Of a stretch of 64,000 nt of DNA, positions 8,381-16,508 are shown one piece after another (within the stretch, counting starts at the first letter, position 1; each line of letters opens with the position of its first letter). Below the pieces are notes generated by a model, which ran no database searches, was not told the origin of the DNA, and saw nothing but the letters and a program-made list of their open reading frames with translations. The DNA comes from DSVZ01 sp964568145 (GTDB taxonomy: Bacteria > Verrucomicrobiota > Verrucomicrobiia > Limisphaerales > J093). A program made the position numbers and the translations under genes. Where the stretch lies: positions 1-64,000 of the forward strand of contig CAZMOZ010000003.1 in NCBI GenBank assembly GCA_964568145.1. Direction: 5' to 3'.

Positions 8381-8453
8381 AATTCAACCCGAAACCAAAG
8401 TTGGGCCGGCGGGCGCACTGCGCCACGGCCAACTTTGGTTTTTGGATTCAATT
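8381..8453. repeat. Palindromic repeat family B, copy 2 (possible bidirectional terminator)
   Basis: Left arm 8381-8407 (core CCCGAAACCAAAGTTGGGCC) pairs with 8427-8453 (core GGCCAACTTTGGTTTTTGG). The stem extends through AATTCAA/TTCAATT-like ends. It lies between the ends of two converging genes (8322 and 8478). The long stem with T-runs could stop transcription from both sides, but the same family also occurs at non-terminator positions. Confidence 0.7.
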
Positions 8454-8477
8454 CACCGCCAGCCCGGACCCGGCGCC

Positions 8478-9305
8478 TTACCAGTATTCCTCCGTGTGCA
8501 CGTTGCCGATGGCCTTGCCGTGGTCGGCGGTGAACCCGCGCGCGGTCAGGAGCGCCTTCACGGCCGTCACCATTTCCGGATTGCCGCAAAGGAAGACATC
8601 GGCCACGGCCGGGGCGAGCGGGACGCCCGATTCGCGCTCGATCACCCCGTTCTCGATGAGCGTCTGAATTCGGCCGGTGGCGCCGCGGAACGCCGGGTCC
8701 TGCTCCGGCCGCGTGATGCTGGGGATGTAGGTGAGGTTCGGCCGGAGCCGCGCGAGGCTCTCCAGTTCCGCGCGATAGCCGAGGTCCCAACTGAAGCGCG
8801 CGCCGTGGAGCACCACAAACCGCCGCTGGGTGTCGTGGATCAGCATGGTGCGCAACATGGACATGTACGGCGCCAGACCGGTGCCCGTGGCCACGAGGAT
8901 CACCGCCTTGTCCGGCGGCACACGGTCCAGCGTGAACACACCGCTGGCCTTCGGGCCGAGGAACAGGCGCCCGCCGTGGCGCAGGGCAAACAACCGGGGC
9001 GTGAGCTGGCCGCTGGTGATGAGCGTCAGGTAGAACTCGAGGTACCGCCGCTCCACGCTCGAGGAGGCGATGCTGTACGCGCGGCGGATCAACGCGTCCG
9101 GCGCGCTCGGCGGCTCCTCCGGCGCGGCCTCGGGCACGCGCGGCTCGCGTCCCAGCAGGCCCAGCACCGCGAACTGGCCGGGCTTGAACTCGAAGAGCGG
9201 CCCGTCCGGCTGCACGCGCAGGATCAGGAGTTGGGGGTTGATCTCCTCGCGGCCGATGACGATTGCGTTGTAGGGGTCCGGGTTGCCGGCTTTTGCGTCG
9301 GGCAT
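8478..9305 (-). CDS. fpr: Ferredoxin-NADP(+) reductase
   Basis: A 275-residue FNR of the bacterial (Fpr) subclass. The FAD-binding RRAYSIASS is at about residues 74-82, GPKASGVFTLD follows, and the NADP-binding GTGLAPYMSMLRTM is near the middle. CGNPEMVTAVKALLTARGF and the C-terminal TEEYW are typical of Fpr, where the terminal aromatic stacks on FAD. It moves electrons between NADPH and ferredoxin or flavodoxin and could feed ferredoxin-dependent enzymes such as the sulfite reductase at 32.2 kb, although that link is inference. A loop rich in Glu and Pro (EPRVPEAAPEEPPSAP) is inserted between the FAD strands. Confidence 0.9.
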   Translation of the reverse strand: MPDAKAGNPDPYNAIVIGREEINPQLLILRVQPDGPLFEFKPGQFAVLGLLGREPRVPEAAPEEPPSAPDALIRRAYSIASSSVERRYLEFYLTLITSGQLTPRLFALRHGGRLFLGPKASGVFTLDRVPPDKAVILVATGTGLAPYMSMLRTMLIHDTQRRFVVLHGARFSWDLGYRAELESLARLRPNLTYIPSITRPEQDPAFRGATGRIQTLIENGVIERESGVPLAPAVADVFLCGNPEMVTAVKALLTARGFTADHGKAIGNVHTEEYW

Positions 9306-9399
9306 GGCGCGCAGAATGTAGGGTCAGCGGGCCGGATTGCCAGCCGGGAGCGGTTGAACGGGGCGGGGATGCTCCCCCGGCTTGCGGGCGGGACGCAGC

Positions 9400-11583
9400 T
9401 TACTTCGCCCCCGCCGGCACCGGGAAGCCGCGATCCCGCATGAGCGCGGCGATGCCGGCGTCGCGGCCGCGGAATTTCCGGTAGGCTTCGGCCGGGTCAA
9501 TGGTGTTGCCCTTGGAGAGCACGTGCTCGCGGAATTTTGCGGCCACGATCTTGTCGTACAACCCGCCGGCTTCCTCGAAGGCCTCCGCCGCGTCGGCGGT
9601 GAGCGTGTCCGCCCAAAGGTAGCTGTAGTAGCCGGCGGAGTAGCCTTCGTCGGCGAAGATGTGCGCGAAGTGCGGCAGGCGGTGGCGCATCACGATCTCG
9701 CGCGGCAGGCCGAGCCGGGCCAGCTCCTCGCGCTCGAACGCGGCGGGGTCAATCTCACGGTCGCCGGCGAGGTGGAGCTTCAGGTCAATCAGGCCGCTGG
9801 CCAGGAACTCGGTCGTGGCGAAGCCCTGGTTGAACTTCGCGGTCTTCTTGATGCGCTCGACCAGCGCCGCCGGCATGGGCTCGCCAGTCCGGTGATGCCG
9901 GGCAAAGCGGTTCAACACCTCGGGCGTCGCCAGCCAGCGCTCGAGAATCTGCGAGGGTAGCTCGACGTAATCGCGCGGCACGCTGGTGCCCGAGAGCGAG
10001 GGGTAGTTCACGTCCGAGCACAGGCCGTGCAGGGCGTGGCCGAACTCGTGGAAGAGCGTCCGGGCGTCGTCCCACGACACCAGCACGGGCTCGCCGGGCG
10101 CGGGCTTGAGGAAGTTCGAGTTGTTCGAGACGAGCGTGGTGGTCGCGCGCTCGAAGCGCTCCTGGTTGCGGTAGGCGTTCATCCACGCGCCCGAGCGCTT
10201 GCCCGGCCGGGCGTACGGATCGAAGTAAAACAGCCCGACGTGCCGGCCGGCGGCGTCCCTCACCTCCCACACGCTTACGTCCGGGTGGTACACCGGCACG
10301 TGGGTCACCGGCGTGAAGCTGAAGCCGAAGAGCTGGCCGGCGGTCCAGAACATGGCCTCCCGCAGCTTGTCGAGCTGGAGGTAGGGCTTGATCTCGTTTT
10401 CATCGAGGTCGTACTTCGCCTTGCGCACCTTCTCGGCGTAATAGCGGTAGTCCCACGGCTCGATCTGGATGCCGGCGTCCTCGGCATCGGCGATCGCCTG
10501 CATGTCGGCCACCTCCTCGCGCACGCGCGCCACGGCGGGTTTCCAGACCGCCTCCATCAATTCCAGGGCGCGCTCCGGCGTGCGGGCCATCGTGTTTTCG
10601 AGCCGCCAGTGGGCGTGGGTCGGGTAGCCCAGAAGTTTGGCGCGCTCGGCGCGGAGTTGAAGGATTTCCGTGATGATCGGCTTGTTGTCGCGCTCGCCGG
10701 GGTGGTCGCCGCGGCTGATGAAGCGGCGCCAGACCTGTTCGCGCAGCGCGCGCCGGGTCGAGTAGGTCAGGAACGGCTCGACGCTCGAGCGCGTGTTGGC
10801 GATCACCCACTGGCCTTTGAGGTCGCGCCGTTCCGCCTCGGCGGCCGCCGCGGCCCGGAAGGATTCGGGCAGGCCGGCCAGGTCGGCGGCCTTGGTGATG
10901 ACGGTGAAGTCGCCTTCCTCGTCGGCCAGGAGGTTCTGGCTGAACTTCGTGTACAGCGTGGCCAGGCGTTGGTTGATGGCGGCCACGCGCGTCTTGCCGG
11001 CGGCATCGAGCTTCGCGCCGGCGCGGACGAAGTTCGTGAAATGCAGCCAGGCCAGACGCTGCTGTTCCGGCGTGAGGCGGGCCTTGTCGGGCGATTCGTA
11101 CACCGTGGCGATGCGCTGGAAGAGCTTTTCGTTCTGGTAAACCTCGTCGCGCAACGCGGCCAGCTTCGGCTCCAGTTCCTGCTCCACCTCGCGGAACTCC
11201 GGTGTGCTCAGCGTCGAGCCCCACACGCCGTACACGGCCTGCACGCGGTCCAGCGCGCGCCCGCACCGCTCCAGCGCGGTGATGGTGTTGTCGAAGGTGG
11301 GCGGCTCGGGGTTCTCGGCGATGGCCTTGATCTCGGCGCGGTACGCGGCCATGGCGGCCTCGAAGCCCGGCTTGAACTGCGGCACCCGCACCTGATCGAA
11401 CGGCGGCACCCCGCCAAACGGTCCCGTCCACTCGGCCACGAGTGGCGCGGCCTCGGCGGGCACGGTGTCGGCCAGGGAAGAGACGAGGGTGACGGCGGCG
11501 GCGCCGGCAGGGAGAACGTGGCTCATGAAACGGTGCAAACAGGCGCCCCAAGCGCCCCGACGGGTGACGAATCGAGTGTTCAC
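9400..11583 (-). CDS. M3 family zinc metallopeptidase (oligopeptidase A / dipeptidyl carboxypeptidase type)
   Basis: A 727-residue thimet-oligopeptidase-family enzyme. The catalytic zinc site HEFGHALHGL is at about residue 511, preceded by TLVSNNSNFLKP and a SWDDARTLF segment; FADEGYSAGYYSYLWAD near the C-terminus contains the conserved substrate-binding tyrosines. It cleaves short peptides. The N-terminus has a hydrophobic stretch VLPAGAAAVTLVSSLADT ending in an Ala-rich cleavage-like site, so it is probably exported, which is more usual for Dcp-like than OpdA-like members. The GTG at 11583 is the longest start; an ATG at 11526 would leave a tighter signal peptide and is equally plausible. 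No clear ribosome binding site is seen for either. Confidence 0.9.
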   Translation of the reverse strand: MNTRFVTRRGAWGACLHRFMSHVLPAGAAAVTLVSSLADTVPAEAAPLVAEWTGPFGGVPPFDQVRVPQFKPGFEAAMAAYRAEIKAIAENPEPPTFDNTITALERCGRALDRVQAVYGVWGSTLSTPEFREVEQELEPKLAALRDEVYQNEKLFQRIATVYESPDKARLTPEQQRLAWLHFTNFVRAGAKLDAAGKTRVAAINQRLATLYTKFSQNLLADEEGDFTVITKAADLAGLPESFRAAAAAEAERRDLKGQWVIANTRSSVEPFLTYSTRRALREQVWRRFISRGDHPGERDNKPIITEILQLRAERAKLLGYPTHAHWRLENTMARTPERALELMEAVWKPAVARVREEVADMQAIADAEDAGIQIEPWDYRYYAEKVRKAKYDLDENEIKPYLQLDKLREAMFWTAGQLFGFSFTPVTHVPVYHPDVSVWEVRDAAGRHVGLFYFDPYARPGKRSGAWMNAYRNQERFERATTTLVSNNSNFLKPAPGEPVLVSWDDARTLFHEFGHALHGLCSDVNYPSLSGTSVPRDYVELPSQILERWLATPEVLNRFARHHRTGEPMPAALVERIKKTAKFNQGFATTEFLASGLIDLKLHLAGDREIDPAAFEREELARLGLPREIVMRHRLPHFAHIFADEGYSAGYYSYLWADTLTADAAEAFEEAGGLYDKIVAAKFREHVLSKGNTIDPAEAYRKFRGRDAGIAALMRDRGFPVPAGAK

Positions 11584-11765
11584 GAATCGAATGAGGACGG
11601 CCCCGGCCGGATGGCGCTGCGCACGACCCGCCGGGCCGAATTCGTACGGCGGAGGGTATTGCAGGAGGCGACGGAGTCAAATCCCGCGTGACGGGGCGTA
11701 CCCTTCGGCGCAGGCTTCAATGCCAGCCACCGCTCCCGCGGCCTCGCAGCCGCGACCCCGGAACA

Positions 11766-11810
11766 GCGAACCACGGACCAAGAACCAGGAACCAAGAACC
11801 AGGAACCAAG
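11766..11810. repeat. Heptanucleotide tandem repeat (ACCAAGA/ACCAGGA units)
   Basis: Alternating 7-bp units ACCAAGA and ACCAGGA run between the M3 peptidase and the lolC/E gene. The same 7-bp periodicity, with different unit sequences, is seen at five other places in this window. Confidence 0.75.
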
Positions 11811-11855
11811 CCCCACGTTTGACACCCCCCGCCCCCGCGCCTAGCCTGCGGCCCC

Positions 11856-13122
11856 GTGTCGCGCCTCCCGTTCGAATGGATGCTGGCCCTGCGTTACCTG
11901 CGCCCCAAGCGCAAACTCGTCTCGGTCATCACCCTCATCTCCGTGTTGGGCGTGACCCTCGGCGTGGCGGTGCTGGTCATCGTCATCGCGGTGATGAGCG
12001 GCTTCGACCGCCAGCTCCGGGAAAAACTGGCCTCCTACACGGCGCACCTCCGCCTCGAATCCCGCGACGGACTGCTCACGGATTACGAAGCCCTGTCGGC
12101 CCGCATCGCGGCGCTCCCCCGGGTCAAGGGCGTGACGCCGTACGTCACCGGGCCGGTGCTGTTGAAGACCCAGCCGGCCGAAGGCAGCCCGGCCTTCCAC
12201 GTCCCGTCCGTGCTGGGCGTGGACTCGCGCGCGCAGGTGCCGCCGGTGAGCACCCTGCTGCGCAGCGTGGTGGCGGGCACGAACGAGTTGCGCGGCTACT
12301 GCTTCCTGGCCGGCAGCGAACTCGCGGCCAAGCTCGGCCTGAAGGTCCACGACGCCGTGGCCGTTTACGCCGTGACCCAGTTCGAGCGCTGGGACGAGAG
12401 CCGCCGGCGGGACGAAGAGGAACTGCCGTTGGCCGACGATTTTACCATCCGCGGCGTCTTCGAGGTGGGGTTCTACGACCTGGACGCGCTGCTGGTGGTG
12501 TGTTCGCTGGCCAACGCGCAGGACTTGTTCGGCCTGGAAAACGCCGTCCACGGCCTGATCGTGGCGCTGCACGACCCCGAGCAGGCCACGGCTGTGGAAA
12601 CCGAACTCCTGGGGAAGCTGGGCGCGTCGTACCAGATCACGACCTGGTACGAGGAGCACGAATCGTTCATCCAGTCGGTCGTGGTCGAGAAGAACATGAT
12701 GTACTACCTGCTGTTCTTCATCACGCTGGTGGCGGCGTTCGGCATTTGCAGCGGCCTCATCACCTTCGTGGTCCAGAAGACCCGCGAGATCGGCACGCTC
12801 AAGGCGCTGGGCGCCACCAACGGCCAGGTGACCTGGATTTTTCTCAGCCAGAGCCTGGTGGTGGGTGTGCTGGGCGTGGCCGCCGGCTTGGGCCTGGGCC
12901 TGCTGGGCGTGCATTTCCGCAACGAATTTCTCTTCCTGATGCGGCGCGTCACCGGCTTCGAGCTGTTCCCCGCCGAGATTTACCACTTCTACGAACTGCC
13001 GGCGCTGGTCGTGCCCGGCGACGTCGCCATCATCGTCACCGGCTCACTGCTGATGTGCCTGCTGGGCGGCTTGATCCCCGCCTGGCACGCGGGCCGGCTC
13101 AAACCGGTGGAGGCCCTGCGCC

Positions 13123-13130
<8 letters not shown>
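11856..13130 (+). CDS. lolC: Lipoprotein-releasing ABC transporter permease (LolC/LolE family)
   Basis: A 424-residue FtsX/MacB-type permease beginning (GTG) MSRLPFEWMLALRYLRPKRK, with the first membrane segment LVSVITLISVLGVTLGVAVLVIVIAVMSGFD. A large periplasmic domain follows, then three C-terminal membrane segments (around residues 285-310, 330-355 and 385-405) with QKTREIGTLKALGAT, the coupling-helix motif. With LolD it extracts mature outer-membrane lipoproteins from the inner membrane for transfer to LolA. Only one permease gene is present, so the complex may be a homodimer (LolF-like). The stop overlaps the lolD start by 8 bases. Confidence 0.9.
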
Positions 13131-13827
<697 letters not shown>

Positions 13828-13850
13828 CCTTCACCCGCGAATTTCCCGCC

Positions 13851-14936
13851 ATGCGAACCCGCCACCCACTGCCCGTTGCCCTGGCCATTGCCGAGGTTTT
13901 GCTCATGAACCCGGAACCGCTTGCCGAACCGCCCGCCTGGCTGGCCGCCACGCCGACCGCGCCGGAACTCAAGTTCCCCGCCACCGCCGCCGACTGGGCG
14001 GCGCAACGCGCCGAACTCCGCGCCCGGCTCTGGCACTTGCTGGGTGATCTGCCGCCGCGGCCCGCCGTGCCGGCGGTGAAGACGCTTTCGCGCGAGGCGC
14101 GCGACGGCTTCACCGTCGAGCGCTTCGAGTTCGACAACGGCGCGGGCGCCACCGTGCCCGGCGTGTTGCTGCTGCCGGACAAATCCGCCGGCAAGGCGCC
14201 GGCGATCCTTTACTGCCACTGGCACGGCGGCGAGTACGACAAGGGCAAGATCGAGTTGTTCGAGCGTGCCCACACGCCCGAGGAGCCCGGCCCGGCGCTG
14301 GCGCGACGCGGCTTCGCCGTGCTGGCCATTGACGCGTACTGCTTCGGCGAGCGCCACGGCCGGGGTCCCGGCTCGGACGAAAAAGGCGGCGCGGGCGAAC
14401 TCACCGCCAGCAAATACAACCTCTGGCTGGGCCGCACGCTCTGGGGCATGATCCTGCGCGACGACCTCCTGGCGCTGGATTACCTGGCCGCGCGGCCGGA
14501 AGTGGACGCGCGCCGGATCGGCGTCACCGGCATCAGCATGGGCGCGACCCGCTCGTGGTGGCTCATGGCGCTGGACGAGCGGCTCAAGGCCGGCGTGGCC
14601 GTGGCCTGCCTGACCCGTTACCAGAACCTCATCGCCCATGAGGGCCTGAAGTACCACGGCATCTACTACTACGTGCCGGGCATGCTCCGGCACTTCGACA
14701 CCGAGGCCGTGATCGCGCTCGCGGCGCCGCGCCCGTTGTTGTGCATGAACGGCGACCAGGACGCCGGCTCGCCAGTGGACGGCATCCGCGAAATCGAGGC
14801 CCGCGCGCGGCCGGCCTGGGCGCTGTTTGACGCGGGCGCCAGTTTTCAGAACGAGATTTATCCCGGCGTCGGCCACGTGTACCTGCCCGAGATGTGGCGG
14901 AAAACGCTCGCCTGGTTCGAGCGGCACCTGAAGTGA
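13851..14936 (+). CDS. Alpha/beta-hydrolase (acetyl xylan esterase / dienelactone hydrolase-like)
   Basis: A 361-residue hydrolase. The nucleophile elbow GISMGA follows DARRIGVT, the acid is probably in CMNGDQDAGSPVDG and the base is His in GVGHVYLPE, giving the Ser-Asp-His order. PAILYCHWHGGEYDKGK carries the oxyanion-hole side. This arrangement is found in verrucomicrobial and planctomycetal esterases of the AXE1/DLH group that deacetylate sugars. The N-terminus MRTRHPLPVALAIAEVLLM is weakly hydrophobic; an internal ATG at 13905 is an alternative start. It lies 23 bases after lolD and may be co-transcribed, but no functional link is apparent. Confidence 0.78.
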   Translation: MRTRHPLPVALAIAEVLLMNPEPLAEPPAWLAATPTAPELKFPATAADWAAQRAELRARLWHLLGDLPPRPAVPAVKTLSREARDGFTVERFEFDNGAGATVPGVLLLPDKSAGKAPAILYCHWHGGEYDKGKIELFERAHTPEEPGPALARRGFAVLAIDAYCFGERHGRGPGSDEKGGAGELTASKYNLWLGRTLWGMILRDDLLALDYLAARPEVDARRIGVTGISMGATRSWWLMALDERLKAGVAVACLTRYQNLIAHEGLKYHGIYYYVPGMLRHFDTEAVIALAAPRPLLCMNGDQDAGSPVDGIREIEARARPAWALFDAGASFQNEIYPGVGHVYLPEMWRKTLAWFERHLK

Positions 14937-15133
14937 GTCCCGCAAAGGTGTGTCCAAACGCCGGCCCAATTCCCTCGTCCCAGCCAGGGGGAGAAGATGG
15001 ACGAAGTCCGGGTGAGGGGGAACCACTCGCACTTTGGACCCGAAAACCGAAGTTGGCCGCAGCGTAGTGTGTCCCGCCGGCCCAGCTTCGGTCTTCGGCA
15101 GGAACGCGACTCAGTGTCGTCTGTCTCGACGGC
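14937..15133. repeat. Intergenic repeats: degenerate CCCTC..GAGGG module and palindrome family B copy 3
   Basis: Family B copy 3 has arms CCCGAAAACCGAAGTTGGCC (15039-15058) and GGCCCAGCTTCGGTCTTCGG (15079-15098) with a 20-base loop. It lies between converging genes, like copy 2, and could end both transcripts. Upstream, 14970-15022 resembles the CCCTC...GAGGG module seen inside the macroglobulin gene. Confidence 0.7.
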
Positions 15134-15811
15134 TCATCGCGGCCGCCGCAGCTCCGCCGCGAGGGCCTGCGGGTCCGCGCCCGCGAGGTAACGGCAGGTC
15201 AGCCAGAAATCCCGCACCACGCGCCGCGCAACACCGCCCTGGAAACGCCTTGCCGAACTCAGAATCGCCGGGCGGAGCAGCACCGTCCAGCCCAGCCGCC
15301 GCAGCCGCCGGCTGAAGTCGAGGTCCTCGAACGCGTCCCATTCACGGAAACCGCCCAGCCGCGCGAACGCCGCGCGCCGCGCGAAGATCGCCTGGTCGCC
15401 GAAAAACCAGCCCGGCCAGCAGCCGCGCCAGTCCGCCAGCCGGCAGGTTAGCCGCAGCAGCCGTGACAGGTGCGCGAAGCGCCGCGCAAACGCGCCGCCG
15501 ACCACCCCCGGCCGCGCCAGCGCCCGCTCGATGGCCGCCAGCGAATTCGCGTTCAACCACGTGTCCGCATGGAGGAACAGCAGGATTTCGCCACGCGCGG
15601 CGGCCGCGCCGAGGTTCATCTGCGCCGCGCGCTGGCGGCGGGGGCTGGACAGCACCCTCGCCCCGGCCGCCTTCGCCAGCTCCGGCGTGCCGTCCGCGCT
15701 GCCGGCGTCCACCACCAGCACTTCGGGTTGGGCCTGGCCCACCGCGAGTGACGCCAGCGTAGCCGGCAGTTCCCCGGCCTCGTTCGCCGTCGGAATGATG
15801 ACCGAGATCAT
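15134..15811 (-). CDS. Family 2 glycosyltransferase (TIGR04283-like)
   Basis: A 225-residue GT-A enzyme. It opens MISVIIPTANEAGELPATLA, then VLVVDAGSADGTPELA, and carries the RQRAAQMNLGAAAARGEIL and LLFLHADTW stretch that marks the TIGR04283 group (found beside radical SAM/selenoprotein-associated genes or in arsenosugar-type pathways). The DXD-like site is HAD and the FEDLDFSRRLRRLGW acidic motif is present. No membrane anchor is visible. There is no adjacent TIGR04282 or DUF547 partner, so its acceptor is unknown. Confidence 0.82.
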   Translation of the reverse strand: MISVIIPTANEAGELPATLASLAVGQAQPEVLVVDAGSADGTPELAKAAGARVLSSPRRQRAAQMNLGAAAARGEILLFLHADTWLNANSLAAIERALARPGVVGGAFARRFAHLSRLLRLTCRLADWRGCWPGWFFGDQAIFARRAAFARLGGFREWDAFEDLDFSRRLRRLGWTVLLRPAILSSARRFQGGVARRVVRDFWLTCRYLAGADPQALAAELRRPR

Positions 15812-15949
15812 GCGTCTAGAGCGGTTTAACTTAAGCTGTGGCCGCGTGGGGCGCGCGGGCTTCAGCCCGCTTCAACGTGCGCGGGCAGACGGGCGTGGAA
15901 GCGGCGTGAACGCCGCGCGCCGGAAGCGCGGTCGCAAGCGGCCGCAGTT

Positions 15950-16235
15950 TTATTGAAAACGCTCCAGGCCGCCATGCTGGAACGCCATTGCCCGCGTTCT
16001 ACGCAGCGGCCGGCAAATGTCCATCACCCGTAGCTCCCTGGCCGGGTCGTCACTCCAGAAGGTGATGGCACAACCCCCGCAAAGCAGAAGCTGGTTTGTC
16101 CGACCGGTCTCGTTTTTGACCACCACGTCCCCAGCGTGTGGGGATTGGCGGCGAGACGTTCGATCTCGCGGCGGGAGGCCGGAGCAAGGCCAGAATCTGC
16201 CGGAGCGCCTCTTCGCTATAAACGGCCCGGTACAC
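15950..16235 (-). pseudogene. RelE/ParE-family toxin remnant with two frameshifts
   Basis: Frame 1 gives MYRAVYSEEALRQILAL from a GTG directly after the antitoxin stop (TGA-GTG). Frame 2 continues with RREIERLAANPH and frame 3 with AGDVVVKNETGRTNQLLL, then CAITFWSDDPARELRVMDI. Joined, these make a normal toxin of about 90 residues with the ParE-like order: helix pair, beta strands, then a hydrophobic strand before VMDI. As it stands no frame encodes the whole protein. Either the toxin is dead or there are sequencing errors in two places. Confidence 0.65.
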
Positions 16236-16448
16236 TCAAAGCTCCTGCCTTCCCAACTCCTCGTGAAGCCGGAGCACGTCCTCGTGACGCCACTTCCGGC
16301 CCGCGTCCATGGCCTGCTGGCAGCGGGTGATCTCCGCCGCGAATTCACCCGCGTGGGCCAGCCGGTCGGCGGCGATCAAGGCGGCGAACAGCTCCCGGTC
16401 CGCCTCGGACAGTTCTTCGTAGCCGCGTTTGAGTTCCTGCACGCTCAT
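16236..16448 (-). CDS. Small antitoxin-like protein of a type II toxin-antitoxin pair
   Basis: A 70-residue acidic helical protein starting MSVQELKRGYEELSEADREL at an ATG (16446-16448). A TTG opening at 16484 is less likely. The second half (RKWRHEDVLRLHEELGRQEL) could be the toxin-wrapping helix. It lies directly before the toxin remnant in the usual antitoxin-toxin order. I do not recognise a named DNA-binding fold in it; the assignment rests on size, order and the downstream remnant. Confidence 0.55.
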   Translation of the reverse strand: MSVQELKRGYEELSEADRELFAALIAADRLAHAGEFAAEITRCQQAMDAGRKWRHEDVLRLHEELGRQEL

Positions 16449-16508
16449 CGGCTTGAAGGTTTTCCCAAGCGGACTGGATTTCAACCGGTTTTCACCGGGG
16501 GAAGCCCT

